Shown here piece by piece: positions 9,290-18,954 of a stretch of 64,000 bases of DNA. The notes under the pieces are model-generated. The model did no database searches. It worked only from the letters and a program-made list of their open reading frames with translations, and was not told the origin of the DNA. How positions within the stretch are numbered: the stretch's first letter is position 1; every line of letters begins with the position of its first letter. The stretch is from contig NZ_CP031747.1 of assembly GCF_005311025.1 (NCBI RefSeq), positions 992,001 through 1,056,000 of the forward strand, written 5' to 3'. The DNA comes from Alcaligenes faecalis. Lineage in GTDB: Bacteria > Pseudomonadota > Gammaproteobacteria > Burkholderiales > Burkholderiaceae_B. Both the position numbers and the translations under genes were made by a program.

Positions 9290-10518
9290 GGCGATTCCTT
9301 ACGCAGGTCACGGCTGATTCTGCCTTGGTATACGACCAGGGCGCAGCGTGGCAGGCCCAGCCAGTAGACCAGCTCGGGCAGGGAGTCTATGTCCCAGGCG
9401 ACAAAGTCGGCACAGGCCCCGATGCTGAGTTCACCGTTGATGTCGGGGGCACCCAAGGCCTGAGCAGCATGGCGGGTGACACCTGCCAGGGCTTCGGGGA
9501 CAGTCAGTCTGAAAAGCGTGCTGCCCATGTTCAGCATCAGTAAGAGGGACGCACAGGGGGAGGTGCCAGGGTTGCTGTCAGTGGACAGGGCCATCGGTAC
9601 GCCGTGTTTGCGCAGCAGTTCAATCGGGGGTAACTGGGTTTCGCGCAGAAAGTAGTAGGCTCCGGGCAGCAGCACGGCCACGGTTCCGGCTTTTTTCATG
9701 GCGATGACGCCTGCTTCATCCAGGTATTCCAGATGGTCGGTGGACAGCGCCTGGTAGCGGGTCGCCATTTCCGTGCCGCCCAGATTGGAGAGCTGCTCGG
9801 CGTGCATTTTGACGGGCAAGCCCAGCGCTTGGGCCGCTTTCAGAACGCGTTCGGACTGCTTCAGGTCGAAGGCAATACGCTCGCAAAAGACGTCAACCGC
9901 GTCGATCAGTCCTTCTTGTGCCAGAGTGGGCAGCATTTGATCACAGACCAGATCCAGGTAGGCATCGGTTTGCCCGGCAAATTCAGGGGGCAGGGCATGG
10001 GCACCTAAAAAGGTGGTGCGCACCGTGACCGGGCGCAGCTCGCCCAGACGGCGGGCGACACGCAGCATTTTGCGCTCGCTCTCCAGATTCAGACCGTAGC
10101 CGGATTTGATTTCAATCGCGGTGACGCCTTCGTCCAGCAAGGCATCCAGTCGGCGCAGGGCTTGGGCCAGCAGTTGGTCCTCGCTCAGGGAGCGCGTCGC
10201 TTTGACGGAGGACACAATGCCGCCACCCTGACGGGCGATTTCTTCATAGGAGGCCCCTGCCAGCCGCAAGGCAAATTCCTGGGCGCGGTTGTCGCCGTAG
10301 ACCAGATGGGTGTGGCAGTCGATCAGCCCGGGGGTGACCCAGCGGTTTCCCAGCTTGTGTTCTTGAGTGGCGTCTTGCCACTGCGCAGGCAGGTCATGAC
10401 GTGGGCCCATCCAGGCGATACGGTTCGCCTGTACAACCAGGCAGGCATCTTCGATGACGTACTCGGGGTCGGCGGTGGGGGCCAGGCGTAAATCGGTCCA
10501 AAGTGTGTAGCTCATCAT
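9286..10518 (-). CDS. hutI: Imidazolonepropionase
   Basis: A 410-residue amidohydrolase that opens the ring of 4-imidazolone-5-propionate to give N-formimidoyl-L-glutamate. The HxH metal pair is His69/His71 in '[19 protein letters not shown]', a family signature. Later blocks such as '[12 protein letters not shown]' and '[12 protein letters not shown]' match the active site. Tandem ATG codons at 10518 and 10515 follow the hutD stop after one base; either could be used, and the longer open frame to 10566 overlaps hutD. It is the middle gene of hutD-hutI-hutF. Confidence 0.97.
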   Translation of the reverse strand: MMSYTLWTDLRLAPTADPEYVIEDACLVVQANRIAWMGPRHDLPAQWQDATQEHKLGNRWVTPGLIDCHTHLVYGDNRAQEFALRLAGASYEEIARQGGGIVSSVKATRSLSEDQLLAQALRRLDALLDEGVTAIEIKSGYGLNLESERKMLRVARRLGELRPVTVRTTFLGAHALPPEFAGQTDAYLDLVCDQMLPTLAQEGLIDAVDVFCERIAFDLKQSERVLKAAQALGLPVKMHAEQLSNLGGTEMATRYQALSTDHLEYLDEAGVIAMKKAGTVAVLLPGAYYFLRETQLPPIELLRKHGVPMALSTDSNPGTSPCASLLLMLNMGSTLFRLTVPEALAGVTRHAAQALGAPDINGELSIGACADFVAWDIDSLPELVYWLGLPRCALVVYQGRISRDLRKESP

Positions 10519-10519
10519 T

Positions 10520-11125
10520 TCATTCCGTGGGAGCGATATAGGCGTAGACCAGCGGGGCATTAGCATGGTCGGCCTGCAGTTGCAGGGACAAGGGGGCGGG
10601 TGTGCTGCCTGTCAGGGCTTGCCCGGCGCCCAGGGTCCAGCTGTGTGTGTCGGCCTGGAGTTGATAGCCGCCTTGCGGTGCGTACAGAAAATGCGTACCA
10701 GCGGCCAATTTCATGGAGTCGCTTCGTCCTTGCCATGCGTGCAAGCTGCCTTGGGCTCGGCCCCGACGCAGCATCAGGTTCAAGTCCTGTGTCGGACCGA
10801 GTGGTAACAAACAGGCCATCTTGTCCTCGCCAGCGAAGGCGTATGGCTGGAATGGATGCAGCACATGGACGTGTTGGTCGTGAATCAGCTGCATGTTGTC
10901 GCCCTCGATCAACATGATGTGTCGGTCTATGCCGGGAAAGCGGGAAAAATCGCCAGAGGTCTGGACCTGGGCCAGGCTGATACGCCAGTCAAAGTGCTCA
11001 TAGTCGGAATGTTCGGGATGGCAAAGCACCTCGCGCGTGGTGCCGCCACCGTTTTTCCAGGGCTGCGCGGGCAGGCTGCTGATGTTTAGCAGACGAAGCA
11101 AAGTGGCAGGGTGGGGCTGGCTCAT
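10520..11125 (-). CDS. hutD: HutD family protein
   Basis: A 201-residue cupin-like protein of the HutD (DUF886) family. The N-terminus '[13 protein letters not shown]' and the following '[10 protein letters not shown]' are characteristic. HutD proteins are conserved in proteobacterial hut clusters and in Pseudomonas fluorescens have been proposed to act as a governor that limits urocanate-driven hut expression; the biochemical role is unsettled. It is the first gene of the leftward hutDIF unit and carries a HutC-type operator 28 bases upstream. Confidence 0.9.
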   Translation of the reverse strand: MSQPHPATLLRLLNISSLPAQPWKNGGGTTREVLCHPEHSDYEHFDWRISLAQVQTSGDFSRFPGIDRHIMLIEGDNMQLIHDQHVHVLHPFQPYAFAGEDKMACLLPLGPTQDLNLMLRRGRAQGSLHAWQGRSDSMKLAAGTHFLYAPQGGYQLQADTHSWTLGAGQALTGSTPAPLSLQLQADHANAPLVYAYIAPTE

Positions 11126-11152
11126 GGTGGCATGGCTCCGGGCGGATTTTCA

Positions 11153-11182
11153 ATTGTATATACAATAGCTGAGTATAGACAA
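11153..11182. promoter_or_regulatory. HutC-type operator of hutDIF
   Basis: ATTGTATATACAAT at 11153-11166 is a perfect 14-bp palindrome of the TTGTATATACAA type bound by HutC regulators. A second element, GTATAGACAA at 11173-11182, repeats exactly the sequence found before hutU. Both lie just upstream of hutD. HutC control is inferred from the motif and from hutC being in the same cluster. Confidence 0.75.
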
Positions 11183-11420
11183 AGCGCGACGATCGTCTTG
11201 AAGGGCAGGCTGTTTTTTCAGGGTAAATCCCGAGCACAAACCCTTGAGCTACTTGCGCTGCAAGCCGCTTGGTGGCAAGGTATACGCTAATAAACCCGAG
11301 TCATAATTCATTCAAAGGTGCAGGATGCCTGGTTTTTTCGGCATCCTGCGTTATTTATTGCAAGCTAGAAAGTTTGCATATGAAGTATTTAATCGTTCTT
11401 CTTCAGGACTTCCCCGAATC

Positions 11421-12617
11421 ATGGATACCCTCTCGCAGTCTTTTACCTTTTCCCAACGTGCCCAGAAACTGAGTGGCTCCGCAATTCGTGAAATTCTCAA
11501 GGTCACTGCGCGTCCCGAGATTATTTCCTTTGCGGGCGGTCTACCCACTCCAGTCGGCTTTCCTGTCGAGGAAATGCAAAGCGCGTTCAACAAGGTACTG
11601 AGCGAGCAGGGCCGTGTGGCGCTGCAATACACCACGACGGAAGGCTATCTGCCCCTGCGCAAATGGTTGGCAGAGCAAATGAGCGCCGAAGGCGCTCCTG
11701 TGGACGCCGACGAAATCCTGCTGGTGAACGGTTCGCAGCAAGCCCTGGACATGCTGGGCAAGCTGTTCATTGATGAAGGCAGCAAGGTGCTGGTGGAGTC
11801 GCCTACTTATCTGGGCGCTTTGCAGGCTCTGTCTGTGTACGATCCTTCGTTCGTGGCTATTCCTACCGATGGCCAGGGCATGATCCCCGAGTACGTGTCG
11901 GCTCCTGAAGCCATGGGTGCCCGTCTGTTGTACGCGTTGCCCAACTTCCAGAACCCCACCGGCCTGCGCCTGCCTCTGGAACGCCGTCAGGACCTGGTAG
12001 AGCGATGTGCGGCTGCGCATATCCCGATCGTCGAGGACGATCCCTACGGTGAACTGCGTTACGCCGGCGAGCGTCTGCCCAGCCTGCTGTCCTTGGGCCG
12101 CAAAGCTGGTGCTACCGTGATACGCCTGGGTACCTTCTCCAAAGTGCTGGCTCCTGGCCTGCGTCTGGGCTACATCGTGGCTCCCGCCAAGATCATCGAC
12201 AAACTGGTGCAGATCAAGCAGGCCACGGACTTGCATACCTCCACACTGACACAGATGGCTGTTTACGAAGCCGTCCATAACGGTTTCCTGGAAAAGCACC
12301 TGCCCAAAGTGCGCGATATTTACCAGAAACAGTGCGCCATCATGCTGGACGCCATGGACAAGAACTTCCCGACGACGGCTCAATGGACCCGTCCCGAAGG
12401 CGGCATGTTCATTTGGGTGACCTTGCCCGAGCATGTGGATGCGACGGTCCTGCTGCAAAAAGCCATTGAGAACCTGGTGGCCTTTGTTCCGGGCGAACCT
12501 TTCTACGCCGGCAAGGACGTCAAGCGCAACACCCTGCGCCTGAGCTTTGCCACCGTGCCCGAGGAAAAAATTCGCGAAGGCATCGCCATCTTGGGTAAAC
12601 TCATCAAGGAAGCCTGA
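11421..12617 (+). CDS. PLP-dependent aminotransferase, class I/II fold
   Basis: A 398-residue fold-type I aminotransferase without the N-terminal DNA-binding domain of MocR proteins. 'IISFAGGLPTPVGFP' near the N-terminus, 'LPNFQNPTGLRLP' and 'VEDDPYGELRY' are typical of the 2-aminoadipate/valine-pyruvate/KAT-like group. The Schiff-base lysine is in 'RLGTFSKVLAPGLRLGY'. The start at 11421 gives the usual family length; the frame is open back to 11325 without family similarity. The substrate is probably an aromatic or branched amino acid or 2-aminoadipate, but cannot be fixed from sequence. It appears to be a single-gene unit closed by a terminator. Confidence 0.88.
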   Translation: MDTLSQSFTFSQRAQKLSGSAIREILKVTARPEIISFAGGLPTPVGFPVEEMQSAFNKVLSEQGRVALQYTTTEGYLPLRKWLAEQMSAEGAPVDADEILLVNGSQQALDMLGKLFIDEGSKVLVESPTYLGALQALSVYDPSFVAIPTDGQGMIPEYVSAPEAMGARLLYALPNFQNPTGLRLPLERRQDLVERCAAAHIPIVEDDPYGELRYAGERLPSLLSLGRKAGATVIRLGTFSKVLAPGLRLGYIVAPAKIIDKLVQIKQATDLHTSTLTQMAVYEAVHNGFLEKHLPKVRDIYQKQCAIMLDAMDKNFPTTAQWTRPEGGMFIWVTLPEHVDATVLLQKAIENLVAFVPGEPFYAGKDVKRNTLRLSFATVPEEKIREGIAILGKLIKEA

Positions 12618-12637
12618 TCGCCGTTTGGCAGGCAAGG

Positions 12638-12665
12638 GACGCAGACTGATGGGTCTGCGTCTTTT
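12638..12665 (+). terminator. Rho-independent terminator after aminotransferase
   Basis: GACGCAGAC pairs with GTCTGCGTC around a 6-base loop and is followed by TTTT. It lies 20 bases after the stop codon. Confidence 0.8.
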
Positions 12666-12756
12666 CATGCGCTGGCCCGGCCAGCGCTGTGGTTTTCAGC
12701 GCCGGCCATTGTGTTTTGCCTGCTCCCAGAGCATGAACAGGTTCCTGGAATCCACC

Positions 12757-12781
12757 GCATACCCTCTGCCAGAGGGTATGC
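12757..12781. repeat. Perfect 11-bp hairpin upstream of ubiA
   Basis: GCATACCCTCT-GCC-AGAGGGTATGC is a perfect inverted repeat 46 bases before the ubiA start, followed by CTGTTTTC. It could be a second terminator, a 5'-UTR structure or an operator; the weak T-run leaves this open. Confidence 0.5.
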
Positions 12782-12827
12782 CTGTTTTCAGTCTATGGCT
12801 TGAGGCCTGGATTTAGGTTTTACCTCT

Positions 12828-13772
12828 ATGACATCTCCATCCGCTTCGGAATCTTCCCCGCGTCCCGATCTGTCCGATATGCGCCCCAACAATGACTGGG
12901 TGGCCCGCTATTTGCCAGCGTCCTGGGGGCCGTATGCCCGTTTGTGTCGGCTGGATCGGCCTGTAGGCACCTGGCTGACCCTTTTGCCCGCTCTGGCCGC
13001 TCTGGTGCAGGCAGCGGACGGTATTCCTACCCTGTGGCGTTTGGTGATCTTTTCTCTGGGCGCCTTGTTGATGCGCGGTATTGGCTGCTGCTTTAACGAT
13101 ATGGCGGACCGTAATTTCGACCATCAGGTTGAACGTACCCGTTTCCGGCCCTTGACCAGTGGCCAGATCACCATGCGTCAGGCGGTGATCTTCGTGCTGG
13201 CGCAAATGGCCGTGTGTGCCTTGCTGCTGCTGGCTATCAATGAGTACAGCCGTTGGCTGGCACTGGCCCTGTTCCCGATCGTGATGATTTACCCCCTGTG
13301 CAAGCGTTTTACCTACTGGCCGCAAGTGGTTCTGGGTATCTGCTTTAACTGGGGCATGTTGATGGCCTGGTCCGATACGCAGAACATGGTGCCTTTTGGC
13401 GCCATCCTGATGTGGGTGGGCGCGATTTTGTGGCAGGTGGGCTACGACTCCATCTATGCCTATATCGACATGGCTGACGATACCAAGCTGGGCCTGCACT
13501 CCACGGCTCTGCGTTTCCGCGATGCAGGCAAAACCTGGATCAGCGGTTTTTACATCGCCGCCATGGCCTGCTGGCTGGTGGGCGGTTTTCTGCTGAACGA
13601 GCGGATTTTGTATTACGTGGTGATGGCCGTCATCGGCATTCATCTGTTGTGGCAGATGCGACAGTTTGACGTGCGCTATCCCGAACGAGGCCTGCGCCTT
13701 TTCCGTGCCAACATCTGGGTTGGTGTGTTGCTGGTGGTGGCCGCTTTGGCTGGCACGATCAGCCTGGCTTGA
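12828..13772 (+). CDS. ubiA: 4-hydroxybenzoate octaprenyltransferase
   Basis: A 314-residue inner-membrane prenyltransferase that attaches the polyprenyl chain to 4-hydroxybenzoate in ubiquinone synthesis. The first aspartate-rich motif is at N90-D91...D94...D98 in 'NDMADRNFDHQVERTRFRP', and the second is in 'YIDMADDTKLGLHSTALRF'. About eight to nine hydrophobic segments are visible. The extended hydrophilic N-terminus of about 35 residues is common in betaproteobacteria. It is followed by the antiporter gene after 43 bases. Confidence 0.96.
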   Translation: MTSPSASESSPRPDLSDMRPNNDWVARYLPASWGPYARLCRLDRPVGTWLTLLPALAALVQAADGIPTLWRLVIFSLGALLMRGIGCCFNDMADRNFDHQVERTRFRPLTSGQITMRQAVIFVLAQMAVCALLLLAINEYSRWLALALFPIVMIYPLCKRFTYWPQVVLGICFNWGMLMAWSDTQNMVPFGAILMWVGAILWQVGYDSIYAYIDMADDTKLGLHSTALRFRDAGKTWISGFYIAAMACWLVGGFLLNERILYYVVMAVIGIHLLWQMRQFDVRYPERGLRLFRANIWVGVLLVVAALAGTISLA

Positions 13773-13815
13773 TCTGCATTCAAGCAATTTACGTAAAGCT
13801 TTAAAGGTTTGAAGA

Positions 13816-15075
13816 ATGGCCTCTCCTCTTGAGTATGTCGCAACGGCGCTATTTGCCATTGCCATCGTCCACACCTTCTCGGTTCCGGTATTCGCCCGCC
13901 TGGCCAATAAAGGCGGCAGCCACGCGGGGCTGTGGCACATGTTGTCCGAGGTCGAGGCCGTGTTTGGCGTCTGGGCCTGTGTGCTGGTGGCCTATATGGC
14001 CGTTTTTGTGGATTTGCAGTCCGCTATCGAGTATCTGGAAACCCGCAACTTCACCGAACCCATGTTTGTGTTCGCGATCATGGTGGTTGCTGCCAGCCGT
14101 CCGATTCTGGAATTGGTGAACAAGACGGTGTCGGTGCTGGCGCGTGCCGTGCCCGTGTCTGACAAGATTTCCACCTACTTCATCACTATTTCGGTAGTGC
14201 CTCTGGCCGGTTCCCTGATTACCGAGCCTGCTGCCATGACGTTGGCGGCGCTGCTGTTGCACAAAGCCTATTTCCGTCACCAAGGCCATGCCGGTTTCAA
14301 GTATTTAACCGTGGGCGTGCTGTTTGTGAACGTCTCTATTGGTGGCGTGCTGACTGCCTATGCAGCCCCTCCGGTCTTGATGGTGGCCAGCACCTTTGGC
14401 TGGGACACCGCCTTTATGGCGACGCATTTTGGTTGGCGTGCTGTGATGGCCGTCTTGATCAATGCCACCCTGGTCACCCTGGTTTGCCGTAAAGCCTTGA
14501 TGGAAATGGGACAGGGCATGCCTGAAACAAAACAGGCACAGCGTACAGTGCCCATTACCGTCATGGCCATTCACGTGGCTTTCCTGGTGGCGATTGTGCT
14601 GGGCGCGCATCACCCCATTGTGTTCATGGCCCTGCTGATGCTGTTTATTGGCTACGCCCACTCCTACAAGCATTACCAGAACCCCTTGCTGGTGCGTGAA
14701 GGCCTGATGGTCGGTTTCTTCCTGGCCGGTCTGGTGGTCCTGGGCGGTCTGCAGAAGTGGTGGCTGCAGGATCTGCTGGGCGGCTTGTCGCCCACCGTGC
14801 TGTTCTGGGGGGCGACGGCCTTGACGGCAGTAACGGATAACGCGGCACTGACCTATCTGGGCTCTCTGGTGGAAGGCACCTCGGATATCTGGCGCTATAT
14901 GCTGGTGGCCGGTGCGGTTACGGGCGGTGGTCTGACCGTGATTGCCAACGCGCCCAACCCCGCCGGCTTCTCCATTCTGAAAGGCAGCTTCCCGGATGGT
15001 GCGATCTCGCCTCTGCGTTTGCTGCTCAGTGCCATGGTGCCAACCCTGGTCGCAGCCTGCCTGTTTTTGATCTGA
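13816..15075 (+). CDS. Putative Na+/H+ antiporter family membrane protein
   Basis: A 419-residue polytopic membrane protein with about eleven hydrophobic segments. It resembles the 'putative Na+/H+ antiporter' family (formerly DUF1504). Notable polar or charged intramembrane stretches are 'LITEPAAMTLAALLL' and 'TAVTDNAALTYLGSLVEGTS', plus 'VIANAPNPAGF', reminiscent of the arsenical-pump/NhaD-like ion transporter fold. Transport activity is assumed from family naming, not shown by a diagnostic residue set. It may be co-transcribed with ubiA. Confidence 0.75.
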   Translation: MASPLEYVATALFAIAIVHTFSVPVFARLANKGGSHAGLWHMLSEVEAVFGVWACVLVAYMAVFVDLQSAIEYLETRNFTEPMFVFAIMVVAASRPILELVNKTVSVLARAVPVSDKISTYFITISVVPLAGSLITEPAAMTLAALLLHKAYFRHQGHAGFKYLTVGVLFVNVSIGGVLTAYAAPPVLMVASTFGWDTAFMATHFGWRAVMAVLINATLVTLVCRKALMEMGQGMPETKQAQRTVPITVMAIHVAFLVAIVLGAHHPIVFMALLMLFIGYAHSYKHYQNPLLVREGLMVGFFLAGLVVLGGLQKWWLQDLLGGLSPTVLFWGATALTAVTDNAALTYLGSLVEGTSDIWRYMLVAGAVTGGGLTVIANAPNPAGFSILKGSFPDGAISPLRLLLSAMVPTLVAACLFLI

Positions 15076-15278
15076 ACCGGATGGCCGCCAGGGGCGGCCT
15101 GTCTGGCCGGGGCGAAGTTCAGTGCGATTGAACGCCAAAAGGGCTAAAATCACGGCAGAAGCGCCCCTGGGAACCCTTTGCGGTTGCTGATTGAACGGGT
15201 CTCCGGCTTGAATTTGCTGGTTTCGACCCTACTTATTTGTATCTCGAAGTTTGTTTCGGCTTTTTGTTAGGGTGAGTC

Positions 15279-15542
15279 GTGCCTATCTATGCGTATAAAT
15301 GCAGCTCGTGCCAATACGAAAAAGATGTGCTGCAAAAAATGTCGGACCCCGTTTTGGAGGTTTGTCCAGAATGTAACCAGCCTACCTTTACCAAACAGGT
15401 AACGGCGGCCGGATTCCAGCTCAAGGGTACGGGCTGGTATGTAACGGATTTTCGTAACCAGGGTGGCAGCAAGCCCGCGGACAGTGGCGCTACGTCCACA
15501 CCCGCGCCTGCGACGACACCTTCTTCCTCATCGTCCAGCTAA
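15279..15542 (+). CDS. FmdB-family zinc ribbon protein
   Basis: An 87-residue protein starting with GTG. The N-terminal zinc ribbon is formed by Cys8-x2-Cys11 and Cys29-x2-Cys32 in 'MPIYAYKCSSCQYEKD' and 'EVCPECNQPTF'. The C-terminal 20 residues are Ala/Thr/Pro/Ser-rich and probably disordered. FmdB-type proteins are conserved before DUF502 and aspS in betaproteobacteria, but their function is not established. The stop is 11 bases before the DUF502 start, so an operon with aspS is likely. Confidence 0.88.
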   Translation: MPIYAYKCSSCQYEKDVLQKMSDPVLEVCPECNQPTFTKQVTAAGFQLKGTGWYVTDFRNQGGSKPADSGATSTPAPATTPSSSSSS

Positions 15543-15553
15543 CACCATTTCTT

Positions 15554-16213
15554 ATGCGCCCCTTCAAGCGTTATTTCGTCACTGGCCTGCTCATCTGGGT
15601 GCCCTTGGTCATCACCGTCTGGGTGCTGACCTTGCTGATCGAAACGCTGGAGAGCGTAGTGCCGGAGTTTCTGTCTTCGCAGGCCCTGTTCGGCCTGCGG
15701 ATTCCCGGCTTTAGAATTGTGCTGGTGCTGGCTGTCTTGTTTGGTACGGGTTTGCTGGCGGCCAATTACCTGGGCCGTGCCGTTGTGGATCGTTGGGAAT
15801 TGCTACTTGGGCGTATTCCTTTGGTGCGTTCCATTTATAATTCCGTCAAACAAGTCAGTGATACGGTGTTGGCACCCGATGGTCAGGCGTTTCGCGAGGC
15901 CGTTCTGGTGCAGTATCCCAGGGCCGGTTCCTGGACCATTGCCTTTTTGACCGGCACGCCGGGCGGACAAGTGGCGCAGATTCTGGGAGAGGACTTTGTC
16001 AGCGTCTACGTGCCCACCACGCCCAACCCGACTTCCGGTTTTTTCCTGATGATGCCTCGGGCGGATGTACACAAGCTCGACATGACAGTGGATGCGGCGC
16101 TTAAATACATCGTATCCATGGGAGTGGTCAGCCCTACCGAGCCGATCGCTTTGCCCCCTGTTTCTGACCAGCCGGAGGGTCCCAAAGGGACACCCCCCTT
16201 GGCTGGAACCTGA
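15554..16213 (+). CDS. DUF502 family inner-membrane protein
   Basis: A 219-residue protein with two N-terminal membrane segments (about residues 6-28 and 50-75) and a cytoplasmic or periplasmic C-terminal domain. 'LGRIPLVRSIYNSVKQVSDTV' and 'VPTTPNPTSGFFLMMPR' are highly characteristic DUF502 blocks. Function is unknown. It sits between the zinc-ribbon gene and aspS, 42 bases before the latter, an arrangement widely conserved in betaproteobacteria. Confidence 0.88.
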   Translation: MRPFKRYFVTGLLIWVPLVITVWVLTLLIETLESVVPEFLSSQALFGLRIPGFRIVLVLAVLFGTGLLAANYLGRAVVDRWELLLGRIPLVRSIYNSVKQVSDTVLAPDGQAFREAVLVQYPRAGSWTIAFLTGTPGGQVAQILGEDFVSVYVPTTPNPTSGFFLMMPRADVHKLDMTVDAALKYIVSMGVVSPTEPIALPPVSDQPEGPKGTPPLAGT

Positions 16214-16255
16214 ATTTTCCAATTTGCAGTTTTTACTATTTCGGAGTCATCCTAG

Positions 16256-18043
16256 ATGCGTACGTGTTATACCGGCGAGGTTTCCAAAGAATACCTGGGC
16301 CAGACGGTCAATTTGTTTGGCTGGGTACATCGTCGCCGCGACCACGGGGGTGTGATTTTCATTGATCTGCGCGACCGTGAGGGTCTGGCGCAGGTTGTCG
16401 TCAACCCTGACAACGTTCAGGCCTTTGAAGTGGCCGAACGTATCCGTAATGAGTACTGCCTGCGCATTACCGGCCGCGTTCAGGCTCGTCCTGAAGGCAC
16501 GGTCAATCCTGATCTGCGTTCGGGCGAGATTGAAATCGTTTGCGACGAAATCGAAATCCTGAACGCTTCGGTCACGCCTGCTTTCCAGCTGGATGATGAC
16601 AATCTGTCCGAAACCACGCGTCTGACGCACCGTGTGCTGGATTTGCGCCGTCCGCAGATGCAGAACAACCTGATGCTGCGCTACAAAGTGGCCATGCAAT
16701 CCCGTCGCTACCTGGACGACCTGGGTTTCATTGATATTGAAACCCCCATGTTGACCAAGAGCACCCCTGAAGGCGCTCGCGACTACCTGGTTCCCTCGCG
16801 TGTGAACGCAGGCGAATTCTTTGCATTGCCCCAGTCGCCCCAGCTGTTCAAGCAGATGCTGATGGTGTCGGGCTTTGACCGTTACTACCAGATCACCAAG
16901 TGCTTCCGCGACGAAGACTTGCGTGCTGACCGCCAGCCTGAATTTACCCAGATCGACTGCGAAACCTCTTTCCTGAACGAAGAGCAGATTCGCGATATTT
17001 TTGAAGGCATGGTCACGCACATTTTCCGCACTGTGCAAAACGTGGAACTGCCCAAGTTCCCCACCATGAGCTGGACTGAGGCCATGCAGCGCTACGGTTC
17101 GGACAAGCCTGACCTGCGCGTCAAGCTGGAGTTCGTGGACGTGGCTGACCTGATGCGTGAAGTGGACTTCAAGGTCTTCTCCGCACCGGCCAACGACCCC
17201 TCCTGCCGCGTGGTTGCTCTGCGCATTCCTGGTGGTGGCGCCATGCCACGTAGCGAAATCGACGCATACACCAAGTTCGTCGGCATCTACGGTGCCAAGG
17301 GGCTGGCTTACATCAAGGTCAACGATGTGACCTCAATCCCTGAAGGTCTGCAGTCGCCTATCGTCAAGAACATCAATGTTGAGGTTCTGAAACAGGTGAT
17401 GGAGCGCACGGGCGCCCAGAACGGCGACCTGATCTTCTTTGGTGCTGACAAGGCCAAGATCGTGAACGATGCGATTGGTGCCCTGCGTATCAAGATCGGT
17501 CACAGCGAATTCGGTAAGGCGAACGGTCTGGTTGAAGAAGGTTGGAAACCCCTGTGGGTGGTGGACTTCCCCATGTTCGAATACGACGAGGGCGAAAACC
17601 GCTACTTTGCAGCTCACCACCCCTTCACCAGCCCCAAAGACGGCCACGAGGACCTGCTGGAAACAGATCCCGGCAAGGCCTTTGCCAAGGCTTACGACAT
17701 GGTGCTGAACGGTTGGGAAGTGGGTGGCGGTTCGGTCCGTATCCACCGTGCTGACGTTCAAAGCAAAGTGTTCAATGCCTTGAAGATCGGCCCTGAAGAA
17801 GCACAACTGAAGTTCGGCTTCCTGCTGGATGCGCTGCAATACGGCGCGCCTCCACACGGTGGTCTGGCTATGGGTCTGGATCGTCTGGTCACCCTGATGG
17901 CCGGTGCCGATTCGATCCGTGACGTGATTGCTTTCCCCAAGACACAGCGTGCTCAGTGTCTGCTCACCCAGGCCCCATCGGCTGTGGACGAGCAGCAGTT
18001 GCGCGAGTTGCACATTCGTCTGCGGGCTGTTGAAAACAAGTAA
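16256..18043 (+). CDS. aspS: Aspartyl-tRNA synthetase
   Basis: A 595-residue bacterial-type class II synthetase. The N-terminal OB fold ('[20 protein letters not shown]') binds the tRNA anticodon. Motif 2 is in '[20 protein letters not shown]' and motif 3 near '[14 protein letters not shown]', with the bacterial GAD insertion between. It charges tRNA(Asp), and in organisms lacking AsnRS also tRNA(Asn); which type applies cannot be decided here. It is followed after 18 bases by the phosphatase-like gene. Confidence 0.98.
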   Translation: MRTCYTGEVSKEYLGQTVNLFGWVHRRRDHGGVIFIDLRDREGLAQVVVNPDNVQAFEVAERIRNEYCLRITGRVQARPEGTVNPDLRSGEIEIVCDEIEILNASVTPAFQLDDDNLSETTRLTHRVLDLRRPQMQNNLMLRYKVAMQSRRYLDDLGFIDIETPMLTKSTPEGARDYLVPSRVNAGEFFALPQSPQLFKQMLMVSGFDRYYQITKCFRDEDLRADRQPEFTQIDCETSFLNEEQIRDIFEGMVTHIFRTVQNVELPKFPTMSWTEAMQRYGSDKPDLRVKLEFVDVADLMREVDFKVFSAPANDPSCRVVALRIPGGGAMPRSEIDAYTKFVGIYGAKGLAYIKVNDVTSIPEGLQSPIVKNINVEVLKQVMERTGAQNGDLIFFGADKAKIVNDAIGALRIKIGHSEFGKANGLVEEGWKPLWVVDFPMFEYDEGENRYFAAHHPFTSPKDGHEDLLETDPGKAFAKAYDMVLNGWEVGGGSVRIHRADVQSKVFNALKIGPEEAQLKFGFLLDALQYGAPPHGGLAMGLDRLVTLMAGADSIRDVIAFPKTQRAQCLLTQAPSAVDEQQLRELHIRLRAVENK

Positions 18044-18061
18044 GTCAGAACGGGGGACGGC

Positions 18062-18913
18062 GTGTCAGTGATTCGGGTAGTTAGCTACAACATTCACAAA
18101 GGCCGCTCGGCTTCGGGCAAACGGGAGTCTTTGGCGGATCTGCGCCTGGGACTTTACGGACTGTCTCCCGACTTGTTGTTTTTGCAGGAAGTGCAGGGGC
18201 GTAACCAGCTGCAAGGCAGTCTGGACGCCCAGCACGAATCCCTGGCCGCTGCCTTGCGCATGAATACGGCTTACGGGTGTAACGTGGTTCGCCCTCATAC
18301 GGACCACGGCAACGCCTTGCTGTCGCGCTTTCCCATTCTGCAGTACGAAAACCAGGACATTTCTGACCATCGTATGGAGCAGCGCGGTTTGCTTCATGCC
18401 GTCATTGATGTCGATGGCCGTCCGGTGCATTGCATTGTGGTGCACCTGGGATTGTTCAACAGCGGCCGAGTTCGTCAGGTTCAGGCCTTGCTCGATCGCA
18501 TCAAGCGCATTGTCCCTGCGGACGAGCCCTTGCTGATTGCAGGCGACTTCAACGACTGGAATAACCGCCTGGCACCCATCTTTGTGCAGCAGTTGAATCT
18601 GTACGAGGTATTTTCGTTCTCGCCTCGTGGTCAGGCCGATAACCGTTTCCGACTGCGTCAGCCCATCAAATGGCTGCGTACCATGCGCAAAAGCGGGCTG
18701 GTCGTGCCGGATCAAGGCATTCAGTTGGGCGTGAACGGTGCCGCACGCATGACGCCACCGCCTCGTACCTTCCCCGCGGCATTTCCCTGGCTACGTCTGG
18801 ATCGTGTCTACCAGCGTGGTTTTGCAGTGCGTAATGCCCGTGTACTGGTGGGAGACCCCTGGAAACAGTTGTCCGACCATGCCCCCATCCTGACCGAGCT
18901 GGAGCTGCCGTAA
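18062..18913 (+). CDS. Endonuclease/exonuclease/phosphatase family protein (YbhP-like)
   Basis: A 283-residue protein starting with GTG. The metal-dependent EEP fold is marked by 'VVSYNIHKGRS', 'LFLQEVQGRN' (catalytic Glu), 'LIAGDFNDWNNRL' (Asp/Asn) and C-terminal 'QLSDHAPILTELEL' (Asp-His). It has no obvious signal peptide. The gene directly precedes a ClsB-type cardiolipin synthase, exactly as ybhP precedes clsB in Escherichia coli, which suggests a role in phospholipid or phosphoester metabolism. Its substrate is unknown. Confidence 0.88.
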   Translation: MSVIRVVSYNIHKGRSASGKRESLADLRLGLYGLSPDLLFLQEVQGRNQLQGSLDAQHESLAAALRMNTAYGCNVVRPHTDHGNALLSRFPILQYENQDISDHRMEQRGLLHAVIDVDGRPVHCIVVHLGLFNSGRVRQVQALLDRIKRIVPADEPLLIAGDFNDWNNRLAPIFVQQLNLYEVFSFSPRGQADNRFRLRQPIKWLRTMRKSGLVVPDQGIQLGVNGAARMTPPPRTFPAAFPWLRLDRVYQRGFAVRNARVLVGDPWKQLSDHAPILTELELP

Positions 18914-18954
18914 AGGGGCGTTCAGTGGTTTCTTAACGCATAGGCCTAGCAAGC

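Noticed and set aside
15082-15102. GGCCGCC/GGCGGCC hairpin after the antiporter gene as terminator
   Set aside because: A short GC-rich stem without a following T-run; it may be chance in GC-rich DNA.
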